Shown: one piece after another, positions 21,751 to 32,947 of the stretch
How positions within the stretch are numbered: the stretch's first letter is position 1
Layout of the letters: every line of letters begins with the position of its first letter
Assembly: GCA_002812745.2 (NCBI GenBank)
Contig: NCSJ02000046.1
Span: 1-64,000, forward strand
Direction of reading: 5' to 3'
DNA from: Scytalidium lignicola
Lineage: Eukaryota; Ascomycota; Leotiomycetes
DNA length: 64,000 nt
Made by a program: the position numbers and the translations under genes
Notes under the pieces: model-generated
Databases searched by the model: none
What the model was told of the DNA's origin: nothing
Seen by the model: the letters and a program-made list of their open reading frames with translations, nothing else

Positions 21751-23108
21751 ATGCCACCGCGAGTCTCTTTACATTCCTTCCTCGCGACGGCCAAGAGCAC
21801 TCTGCACTCAGCCTCAGCCGTGCAACAATCTCCAGTGACATTCATAGTAGGCAACGAATCCGCAGGTGCGAGCATTATCCAGCAGACTACAATCCCATTG
21901 CACTCCTCTCCATTCAGTCCAACTAATAACCCGCAGACCTCGACTCCATCTGCAGCGCCCTCATCCTCGCCTACCTCCGCACCTACGCCCCGTTCCCTTC
22001 CTCTAAACCTCTACAACCAGGAGTTTATATCCCACTCTGTAACCTCTGGACCTCTGATCTCGCCCTCCGACCAGAACTCAACCCTGTTCTCCAGCAAGCA
22101 GACCTCAAACCTAGCGATCTCATAACCCTTTCCGATATCTCCTTCCAAACCTCATCCTCACATAAAGCAACGCCGCCCTTCCACCCCGAAAACACACGAT
22201 GGCTGCTGGTGGACCACAACAGCCTCCAAAGCGAGCTCGGGAAACTATACAGCAGCAGAGTGGTAGGCTGTATCGACCATCATGACGATGAAAAAACCAT
22301 ATCGACCTTGAACGTGGAAGAGATGCATATTATCAGGCCTTGTGGGAGCTGCTCCAGTCTCATAGTCGAGCACTGCCAAGATACGTGGCAGAAATTATCT
22401 AGCTCTGCGTCTCAGCAGGAACAGCAAGATTCCCAGCTCTGGGATTCTCAACTCGCGCGTGTCGCACTAGCACCCATCCTAATTGACACCGCGAACCTCA
22501 CCTCCAAGGACAAGACCACACCAACCGATGTCGCCGCTGCGTCCTTCCTGCGAAACATCATCACCTCTGCAGGTGATTCTGATTCCTCTTTCTCCAGCGA
22601 TGAGTATTTCCAAGCCATTAGTGCTTCCAAGGAAGATATCGAAGGGTTGCCGCTGTTAGATATCCTACGTAAAGACTACAAGCAGTGGTCTGAAGCGACA
22701 TCCAAGTCTGAGTCTAATTCAGGCAGATTGGAGATTGGTATCAGCTCCGCAGTCAAAGATATCCAGTTCATGATCGACAAAGAAGGGGGAAAAGATAAGT
22801 TCTTCAACGTCGTTGAGGAGTTCGCCAAACAGAGGAAGCTGAGCGTCGCGGGTATTATGACGACATCTCATAATGACGGGCAATTCAAACGGGAGTTGTT
22901 TCTATGGGGTTTCGATAAGAAAGGCAGAGAGACAGCGGCCCGATTCGAGAGAGAAGGACGGGAGAAGTTTGGACTGAAGACGTGGCAGGATGGAGAGCTG
23001 GATTTAACTGACGGCAACTGTTGGAGGAAGTGTTGGGTGCAGCAGGCGGTTGAGTATAGCAGGAAGAAAGTTGCGCCTACTCTGAGGGGTGCTGTTGCGA
23101 AGATATGA
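21751..23108 (+). CDS. PPX1: Exopolyphosphatase (DHH superfamily)
   Basis: Two exons are inferred: 21751-21865 and 21937-23108 (428 aa). The 71-nt intron has donor GTGCGAG, branch CTAATAAC (21923-21930) and acceptor CCGCAG. Splicing joins VGNESA|DLDSI, rebuilding metal-binding motif I of the family (residues about 32-41). Motif II is LVDHN (about 128-132) and motif III is the family signature CIDHHDDE (about 150-157). The C-terminal half is a DHHA2-type substrate domain (about 280-425). Yeast Ppx1 is a soluble enzyme of cytosol and mitochondrial matrix that removes phosphate from the ends of inorganic polyphosphate, and human prune is a relative. Length is close to yeast Ppx1 (about 400 aa). 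All metal-ligand motifs I can check are intact. Confidence 0.93.
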
Positions 23109-23494
23109 ATCTTTTCCGGCAGAACTTTGTTGAAAGGAGATGTTATAGCCTACTCAATCGTTCAAACCGCTTGGATTGATGTATATGAGATACCCATGGT
23201 CATGAATAACAGTACGGCATAAAGGTTGGGTTATGTTAAAACACTTCCAAGTTACTTCGTATACAAATTTAAATCTAAACAAAGAGAAGAAGAGTAAAGC
23301 TCATGAATATCAATGAACAATAATCCCTTCATACATCATCTATACATTTCNAAAAAAAAAAGGGCCGTTGTGAAACTACCACCACCCGCACACTCGTTCC
23401 AGATTGCAAGTGATGAGTTATTTATAACATACAATCCATTTCAAATCCGACTCGTAAACAAGCATAAGAGATTGCTGAATACGCATGGCAATCA
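23109..23494. other. Intergenic region between convergent genes
   Basis: The 3' flanks of PPX1 and of the cysteine-motif gene. No gene is seen. An N at 23351 abuts an A run. Confidence 0.5.
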
Positions 23495-24064
23495 TCATAT
23501 GCATGCCCCTGAGAACACGCTCATAAGCGCCATTCTCCTCTTGATGCGTGTTTTTGTAATTATACTCCATTCATCCGAACAGCCACGCAGGTAACTCATC
23601 ATTCGGTGATAATCTTCACGCATGCCCTCCACCTCTTTGGACAACTGCTCGAGCGAACGTCCCATCGACTCTATGGCGAGGATGCTGCGTTCTTTCTGCT
23701 CCGCGGGTTCTTCTTGGCGGAGCTCCTGCAGACGGGCGGGAGGCATGCTTTTAGAGTTTTTTGCAAACTGTAAACTTTTTGAGACAGCTACTTGCGCAGC
23801 CTTTACAGCATCCTAGCAGGAGGTTAGCAAGAGGCTAGCACTAGCAATAACCATTACATCGCAACTTACGTTCAGAACTCCGTTGCAGGCAATGGTGCTG
23901 GTTCGCAAGGCTCTACTTCGTGCTTTTAGGAGACCAACTGGCTAGCAGGAGGTTAGTAGGTGACTAACAATCAGTTCGCAGGAGAGAACACAGAAGGAGG
24001 GATATACTTACAGAAATGCAAGGCTTATTGTTGTGGCGGCAATATGAACACTTTGTGGACGCCG
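23495..24064 (-). CDS. Small protein with C-x2-C-x6-C motif and coiled coil (partial model)
   Basis: Three exons share one frame: 24064-24012 (starts in mid-gene), 23941-23870 and 23812-23495 (stop). Joining them gives KCSYCRHNNKPCIS|PVGLLKARSRALRTS..., then NGVLN|DAVKAAQVAVSKSLQF, then a charged coiled coil (SLEQLSKEVEGMREDYHRMM). A CxxC...KPC element followed by a helix-starting PxxLL recurs in many uncharacterised fungal proteins, and it resembles a truncated Zn2Cys6-like knuckle. Both introns have GTAAG donors, and both end in the identical 15 nt CTAACCTCCTGCTAG. I could not find the first exon with a start codon upstream of 24064. The gene may have another small exon near 24080-24170 or may be broken. 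The function is unknown. Confidence 0.55.
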
Positions 24065-25221
24065 CTACATAAATATCATCAGTTAAGCAGTTACCCAGAA
24101 ACAACCCCAGTTCTCTATAATGTTGACCGAGCCAATACCGATCTAAGTTACTAAACTTCTCTATTTCATAAAGCTTTTAAAGTGCATACATAGCTTCGCC
24201 GTTTGCAAGATGAAGTATGTATTTCTTATATAAGAATACTGTAAAATTGAAACTTGAAGTGTTGTATAATTGGGAACGTTGTGCTGGCAATGATAATTTA
24301 TATCCCAGGAGGATAATTTCGAAGACCTCCAACTTTGGTGAATATTTCATGTACCAGAGATCTATATTCAATGATGGGTCTGTACTACCGGAGATGCAAA
24401 CGCCTGTGCCTATTCACTTATAGCTAGTAGTGTTTTGTTGAGTTGAGCTTGAGAGTAATTGATTGTATCTACTCTTATCCATTGTTCTGTGCTAAGATCG
24501 AAAAGAACAGTTGCATTCTGTAAGAATCTGTAGAAAACAGCGAAACCTCTCTTATATTGATTGAATGGCTAAATCTTAGCTCTACAGATCTCCTCAGAAG
24601 CTGTAGGTTCGTAGGCCCCATCGTGTAAAGGTGTTAAGTCTCGAGGGCATTGCGCCATGTCTTTTACTCGTTGTCCCTAATTAGTTACTGTACGTGAATG
24701 TAGACTGCTGTATGTAATCAAAAAAAATGACGTAGGAGGAGGGCGGAATGCTTCCATGCATCATCCCCCCCCCCCTTATTATTTTCAATTTAATACATGT
24801 ACTGTGATTATTCACCAAGTTATGTGCGTTTAATTATTTGATGAGAAGAACCGTGCTCGGATGATCATAGGGGAAAAGAGGAGGAATCACAGTTAGGCTA
24901 GAGATGGTTCACAGGCAGTACAACCAACGTATTAATTCACACAAAAGTACCATGGGATAGATAAAATATGCTTTTGAAATTACACCTCTTTTCTGCATTA
25001 CAGACATCTCTCATCTCATAAGATCATCTACAGATTTCCCATCTGTCATCCATGTAAGATAACATGAAACTAAAAAAAAANTAACATACATATATCAATT
25101 CCAACTGCAAAAACATCAAGTTCTACAGCTATAGATGACATAATATGTAGTAGTATATCGCAACAAGATATGTGTAATAGAAGTCCAGCTCGTATATTAC
25201 AAAATAAGGTATAATATTATA
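24065..25221. other. AT-leaning intergenic region
   Basis: No convincing gene is seen. Short frames at 24177-24423 lack coding character. There is a C11 run near 24766, two TACTGT words (about 24687 and 24799) and an N at 25081. The right end is the 3' flank of the TAO3-like gene. Confidence 0.5.
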
Positions 25222-28200
25222 TTATCTGGACTCTTCCGACTTTTGCAAGTACTCGCTGGGCACCGGAGGTACCTTAGGCGATGGTGATTTGGGCGTACCC
25301 GTAGCCCCTCGTCGCTCTGCTCTGAAGGCATCTCGCTGTCGGTCATTTTCTCTAGTTCGTCCTCCGGTCAACCGCCGAATGCGCGTTCGAGTGCTGTGGG
25401 CCACAGGTTTGATCATGTTTTCTAGGAAGAAGGAGCCTTCATGTGTCGTTGCTCTCTCGTCATCGCCGTCAGAGAAAACTTCTTCTGCATAGTCATCATC
25501 TGAGAGGTACAGTCCTGCACTGGGTTGCATTGATGCTGGAGCTGAAGGAGATGTGATAGAACGGGAGTGCATGCTAGGTCGGGCGCCTAAACCAAGATTG
25601 AATGCACCTGGATTCATGGCGTTAGCGCTCCCTTCGCGACTCATCGGCTGAGGAGGTCGAAGATCCGTGAAGGCGTTCTGGAACGAGGCAGCGCTAGACG
25701 TCCGGGCAAGTGACTGATGAAGTATAGGTAAAGTTTGTTCATCATAAAGCTGGGCACTAAGCTCAAACCCTTCCCCAGAAAATCTGAGCTCCGTGATAGT
25801 TTTTGATGATCTGCCGTCGCTTGTAGGGCTCTGAAGCGTGTCTGTGTCTTCAAAGAAGTCATCAAGACTATCAAGTTTCATCATCAAGTCTCCAAAATTT
25901 CCCTCACCACGCACATCATCCGACATCATCGTATCCGTCCGATCCATAGCAGGGAAATAGTCGTAATGATTGAAATCGTCGTCATGGAACTCAACTTCCG
26001 GAGTTGGGAGCGGCCCTGTATCCAGACTTTCGGCACTTTGACACATATAAAACGCCGCGTGGACATTAGCACGAGTGGTTTCAGCGTGTTTGGCGGGCAT
26101 AGGGATGGACCAGCCAGACTCTTCCGGTATGCCAAACAGGCTCTGAGTTCTCTCGTACTCTTTTCGTATTGCTTTTGAAGAAGATCTTGTCATACTCATC
26201 CGCAGATGGTGCTTGTCCATGGAACTTCCCGTTACCGTCATGATTTGATCTAACACTTCTAAAGCCTGCATGCAGAAATCTGACTGTAATAATCTGAGTA
26301 GAGGCGAGATAAGATCTGGTCCGTGCGATGTAATGTCCGGTTTCTTCATATCGATATCTGGAATTAGAGTACATAAAATACACATCGTTTTCAGTTTGAA
26401 CCAGGGTATGTTGTTGGTAAGAAGTCCCATTAGGAAGGTCAGACTTCCGAATTCCCAACTTGGGAAGAAATACTCGCGAATAGCTGAGACCAGCTGGCTT
26501 AGGAAATCCTTGCTAGAGCGATATCTTGACGCTGCAAAACCATTCAAGGCTCGAGAAATTGTTGGACAGCCTTGTAGTTCAGCTAGCCCCGAAAGCATCT
26601 CAGCCGTCTTGATGCTTTCAGCATCGATAGTCTCCTGGTCCATTGCATTCAGGAACCGTGGGAAGTTTGCCAATATGGCAAATAATAACCGGCTATCATC
26701 CCCAACTAGATCGCTAGAAGGAAGCTGGACTAATTTGTTGACAACAGCTAACGAGGACTCAAGGCAAACAGATGATCGAAGTCCCTTGTGAATTAATGGC
26801 TGGAGACCAGAAAAACTGCCATCCCAGCGAGGAGGAAGACCCTCAGCAAGTCGAAGGCACACGTTGGGATCTCCCAAGTCGAGCTTCAGTAGCAACTCCT
26901 CGAGCATCCCCTCTGCTTCAAGAAATTCTCTCTCATTGATGGTATCCAAGCACGCGCAGGTGGTCCAGAAAAGCTGTGGAAAGTTCAAGAGCTCATTAGG
27001 ACTCAGCTTGCATATTAACGTCTTCAGGGTGGTCAGAATTTCCATGGAGAATGTTTGAACATCTGGATCTTCATCCGCAATTGTGTTAGATAGTCTTGCT
27101 AACATATCTGCAAGCATTCCTTGATCAAGTGAAGTAAGAATGCATCGGAATATCTGGAAAGACCGGCACGCTATATGTCTGACAGGACAAGAGGTGGCCC
27201 AGGTAAGGGATAATTTTGCCCATTGTTCCTGAATTGCTGGATAGGTGATTGAGAAGCTGTTGACAACTTCCGCAGTAAGCACCTCCATACCTGCAGGGAC
27301 TTTGTTGTCTTGGTCATCTACCTTGCCATTGTTGTCTTCATAAGCCCAAACCACCTTTGACTCGTGACGACGGATAGATTCAATAAAGTCTTCCACAGAT
27401 TCCTTAGTTGGAACCGTCTGCTGATCGTCCATTTTCGATATAACAAGTTCGTGTATGAGATGGATGAGCATCTCACGTGCCTGTTCCTGTACAAGGGGAA
27501 TATAATGATCCCAAAGCACTGTAACTACCTGTAATAGTAGGGGTACTTTTTCTGGCACTAACTGTACTGGGGATACCATGAGATCAACCAGCAAAATTAG
27601 GGATAACTGTCCTAGGGAATATCCTGCTTGCTTAGTTCCAACAGGCAAAGATTCTGATAGGTCCGCGACATATGGAATTCCGGCTGTATCTGGAGGCGGT
27701 GGCATAAGTTCTCGTTTCTCATTCGGTATCATTGCTTTAGGCGTTATCTGCATTAACAAGAACTCCACCACCTTGCCGCCACTAGGAGTTGTTGATAAAA
27801 ATACTACAATTTGCTTGGCATATTCCACGAAGTTCTGCTCTCGGCGGTCAAGGCACAGATTCATGATAAAATCAAGGACCAGTTGGACATTTCCAGCATG
27901 TGGACCAGTAGCCAGCGCTTGCCAAAGAGCCTGAACTTCATTATGCAGAACGCTACTAGACTTGATGGTGAGCTCAAAAAGATTTGAGAGAAGAACATAT
28001 GATTGTGCTGTCGGACCTCCATTTGGATCGACTTGAAGTTCTATGATCTGGATCCATGGAAGTATTGCGGCCACCATGTTTCGTTGAGCCATAGGCTGTA
28101 AATCTTTAAAATAGGCCGTAAACTCGGAGAAAATAACAAATGCTAGTTCGGAGTGCTGCGTAGAAAGACGTTTGGAGATTTCAAACTGTGCAAACTTATA

Positions 28201-31200
28201 GACGGCCTTGGTATTGTCAGATATACTAATATCGTAGTCCTGAATCTTAGAAGACCGTTGTTGTCTCTCCTCAAGTGTTCGTAGAACATGTGCTGACTTG
28301 GAACGGATCTGGCTTAGTTCACTACCAAGTGTGAATAAACCGATTGCAAGCATTTTCCAAAATTTGGTTGGGTAATCAGGATATTCAAGTAGTACTTGGG
28401 TTACAACTTCGAAATAACTTTCGAGGACCTTGGGAACTTCTGCCATGTAGCATCTCGTTATGCAGTGCTCCAGAAGGTATGCGTAATCCTTGTTGTGCAC
28501 TATCAAGTTTTTCAGAGCACGTCTTCCGATCACATGCATCCTATCACTTCCAGTGTTAAAGATTGTCTCAATCCAGGAGAGCATCCTGCGGATATCGAAT
28601 TGAAGATTTGCGCCGCTCTCAGTTGTGATGCTAATTGGCCCAGCACATAGAGCTGCCATGGCGCTTAGTGCTGCTGTCCGAAGATTTCTTTTCTCAATTT
28701 CCATGGCAGCAGTCACTGTCCCTCTTTCGCCTAGAGTCTGCTGATCGATCATTGACTGCCGCATACTATCTTCTCTCTGGCGGATCTGTGCCTGATTCGG
28801 AGAATAACCACACCAATCTTCCATCAAAGAGAACGAAGATTTCCTAGACTCAAACGTCATCCATCGAGACGGGTCTTGCGTTCGATTGATACCTTCAAAT
28901 AGTTCTTCCATTAACCCACAATAGTGACGGCGAAGTTTCTGAAACTCCCAATCCATCTGAACCTCCTCATTCCCTAAGAATAATTTCAAATCCCTAGTAT
29001 ACATAACAAGATTATTCAGGATCCAATCATCTTGGTATATCTCTTGCTCCTTTAAGAAATGTGATGTGAGTTTGTACACGTTTGTAGTTTCAGTCCGTAA
29101 TAGGTCCATTTTCCGATTTCGTCTTGGACTGCTCACATTACGCTGATGGATACGAGCTCTTGCTTCATCGTTGCAACGCGTTACTACTCCTTGCAGTTCT
29201 TCTAGTAAAGTTTTATAAATATTGATGTTGATAGATCCTAGACCCACTACAACTGCATCTCGAATAGATGCAGAAGAAGCGGGCAGAAGAGGTATAATAT
29301 ACTTAAACAGGGCCCTTGCTGAAGTAATCTTTTCCAGCCCTTGCACGGACTTAGAACCCTTTCGAAGATGTTGGGCTGTTTGTGAAGATATGAGTTGTTG
29401 TCCTCCTTTGTCAGATAGTGTAGAACACGCTACGATGAGATAGAGTTTCCATTGTTCAATCAATACCTCTGGAGGGGTGGTAGTTGTTCTTGTCACCATC
29501 CGGCCATTGCTTGATTCATATCGATTGTATGCTCCATACTGTGGGCCTCTTGAACCTTCTGAAAGTGCGACAATAGACTTATACATCTGAAGAATTCGAT
29601 TGCATATAAGTTCTCGTCCAAGTGTCACAGCAAATGGGCATCGATCATAACTGATTCTGATCAAGTTCGGGAAAATCTTGAACCATAAGGTCGTATCATA
29701 AGTTACTTCACTACTGCAAAGTTCGATCAAAGCGCTTTGAGAATTGCTCTTGCGCATTCCTCGCTGTAATCTACTTCGCTCCGCGACAGAAAGATGCTCT
29801 TCGTTGAAATCCATGACTCGAACCGAGTCGCTTTCTAGAATATGAATAAGGCGCACGTTGTCTTTCCCCAGTGCTGTGTCGAATTCGATGATTAAGCGCA
29901 ACACATCAACTGCGAATGCACGAACTCTCCTCGACTGGGAACATAGGAAGAAAAGACCATGAGATTCGACTTCATCAACATGAGCCCAGATTCCTGAGAG
30001 ATCGAGCTGCATCCCACGTTTATCAGCGCTACCTTCAGCGGACGCATCTGCTGCAGCTTCTCTTGTCTTCTGCTTTATCTCTTCGATCCAGATACGTAGC
30101 AGCTCAACATAGAGCTTAAGTGTACTCTCTATATGGCCAGGACCAAGCATACCCCCATCTGACATGGTGGAGTATCGGTCATCAAAATTAAAAATAAAAC
30201 GTGCGAACCCCATAGTCACCTGCTGTGCGTGAGACTGTCTAGCAATAGATTTTAGGGATTGTGCAGATGATTCAGCAATATTATATTGCACATGAGCGGT
30301 GCCAGTACATAAAAGGTTGACTAAGGAGTGGAATGGGATATCTAGTGATAAGCAACGTGGTAAGGCCTGTACCGCGACATGTAATAGTTCGTAAAATCCT
30401 TGTTTCTGGTCTGAAGGGCTTTGATGATCGTCCCGCCGAGAGAAGTTAAAGGTCTCGGCAATAGGGGTTTTGGGTGTCGGCGCACTGAACTTTTCATCTA
30501 GCACAGCCTGGCCGCCAAATGTGTTGTCGCAGATAATGGTTATCTTTCCTAATATCTCGCAAAATCGAGCATAATATTCCTTCCCAATATCATTAAGTGC
30601 AGTAGTTAGCACCGGCCTAGATAAGCGCTCTTCACGAGGAGAGGTTTCAGGTGAATCTGTAACTGGACTCAACGGGTGTAACGCAGATGGGGAGCCAGGC
30701 AGTCTGTCATAGAAGGGTAGAGATTGATAATATTGTGGAAATGGTGGACGGCCCGGTTCTCCTTTTTCTAGGTCCGCCATTATTGCGAGGAACGCTCTGA
30801 TGCCAATTACCATCTTCTCAGGCTCGAGTTGCTCAAGTTTTGGCTCTTTCCCGGACATGAATAGATCTGCATTGATTAATGGAAAGACAATCGTTCTGAA
30901 ACAGAAATCTTGGTGCTTAAAACCAATGATACGTATTATCTGAATCAGTGGCTCGGCGACTGAGGGGTCTGTAGAAAGATAAGTCTTTTTGCCTGCAGGT
31001 AATACAAGCTTTACTACTTCGTCTAATTTCTTTATCGTAGCATTGAGTGAGTCGTTCGTACGGTAAAGGTAAGTCCAGAGCAATTTTGAAATGACTTGAA
31101 GGCAGATTGGACGTGAATATCGATCCTTAAGTTTTGGTTGTAGAGGCAAAACAAGCTGGAGCCATTGGACGGAGAAAGTCTCTGCTGGTGAAACACAAAG

Positions 31201-32947
31201 CATAGTGGCTGTTAAAGGGAATGCAACAGACCAATGGCGAGGTTTGGCAAACATTAACGCAAGCCGAGGGCTAATGGTTTGCACGACCTGTGTCCACTTA
31301 GGCATGTTCAATTCTGTGTTTGCTTTTGCAGCAATTGGTGATAGTAGGATGTCGAGGATCTGGCAATAGGCATACTTCAGCCGATGGCCACGGGATTGAG
31401 AAAAGAGTCGTCCAAGAGAAATCATGAAGTCGCAAGACTGGTCCCAGGCATCTTCGGGGTAAATTTTGATTCTCAAGTATCTCATGCCACCTAGAACCAT
31501 CTCCATTTTCCCATCGCTTTCTCGATTTGTAGGGCTTTTAATCACAAGCTCCCTTTGCAGCTTCTCCAAATCAGCAATATAGCGGTCCGACAGTTTCTCA
31601 AAGTTAACTTCGCTCATAACACCAAGCAATTGGCCGAACAAATACCAGTTTGCTAATCTCAGCGGCGAATTAAGAAGGCCATCCGGGTCAATATATTTCA
31701 GCTGACCATAGATGATTCCCTCAAGCTTGTCTTCCATTTCAGGGGTAATAGATGCTAAGGTACTCTGACCAATAACCTCTATTAGGACCCTACATAGAAT
31801 GTAAATGGACACTGTAGATCGTCGCTCGGCATGGGCGACTAATTCTTGTCGGGCTGCCAATGATAGTTGACTAGTAGGATTCATGGAGTCCATAGATTCA
31901 GATATTGATTGGACTGGTTCTGTATTTCGTCGAAGAAGTGGACCAGGGGTGGGGTTACTTGTAGACTGTGACTAGAAATGAGTATCATATGAAACTACAG
32001 CAGCTCAGGTTTTCCTAGCTTACCTGTTGGAAGTGAATGCGAGCTTCATTTGCACTATCACTTTTGCTTCTTCGCCATAACATCATCGAATCTATCAGAG
32101 GCTTTGGTTTTTGACTGGCTATGTGGCCCAGAGCGGATATTAACTGGTCAAAAGCAGGGTCTACGCCGGGTCCGCATATCAACTCGATCTGAGGCTCTGG
32201 ATCTAATGGCCCAGTAATACACTGATTGATCTTTTCTTCAGCTTGAGCAATGAACTATTCGGAGGTTACTAAATCTTACTCGCTGAATGGGGTTCGAAAT
32301 ATACTAACTGATGTGAACAAAACATGGAGAGCGTATTCACCCACGGTTTTAAGCTCCTCCTTATGATGCCTTGAATGAGAATGGGAATGCCCGTTATATT
32401 GTCGACTTCTACCGCTATGCATCCTCTCCACCCTCTTCTGCATCACCGTGCTGGTGCTGTTTTCTGTAGAAGTGGACACTCGGTCGGGAACCAGAGTCGC
32501 ATTCGAACTGAAAGATGTGCCACTAGCCATGCTTGACAAAGTAGACATGAAGGAGGGGTCCCTATCTACGCGCGCTGCATTGAATGTGTCCATCTCTCCA
32601 ATAGAGCCGCCAGCAGCGGCAATCATCTGAGGGCTCAGTGGACTGGCCGAAGAGCTGGTGATACTCCCATTTCTCGAGTGTTGAATACCATTGACAATTG
32701 ACGTCTGACGATGGTGTAGCGTCTTCGGGTCTACTGGCCGGTCTAGGACTCTGGCCCCTCCCCTTGTACTCCCGACATGTAGGCGTGGTGATAGAGTGGC
32801 CGTTTGCGGCTGGATGTGTGTCACAGAAGGCTCTCGGGAGTGCGGGTTCGATCGCGAAGTCTTATTCTTGCTGTGCTCGGTGACGGTTGCCGGACTCCAA
32901 ATATCAATCTCGAGCGGTGACAGAGCACCTCCGGATCGCTCACTCAT
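25222..32947 (-). CDS. TAO3: Cell morphogenesis scaffold of the Furry family (TAO3/PAG1/Mor2)
   Basis: Three exons are inferred: 32947-32309, 32254-32024 and 31971-25222 (2,539 aa), joined in phase 0 as HVLFTS|FIAQAEEKINQ and ARIHFQQ|SQSTSNPT. The first 190 residues are Ser/Thr-rich and disordered with a His-rich HSHSHSRHH patch. The N-terminal MOR2/PAG1 domain follows (RRSTVSIYILCRVLIEVIGQ, LANWYLFGQLLGVMSE), then about 1,800 residues of HEAT-like helices, and a C-terminal acidic tail with DDDFNHYDYFPAMDRTD. Yeast Tao3 is about 2,376 aa. Furry proteins scaffold NDR/Orb6/Cbk1 kinases in the RAM/MOR polarity pathway at growth sites. Start: MSERSGG at 32947 is the first ATG after a possible upstream leader. 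A mini-exon at about 33080 (ATGA before GTAAGT) could alter the first few residues. Confidence 0.95.

Noticed and set aside
22209..22209. Start of a separate 299-aa protein at 22209
   Set aside because: The codon is GTG, and the frame is continuous with the PPX1 exon from 21937, which supplies the missing N-terminal metal-binding motif.
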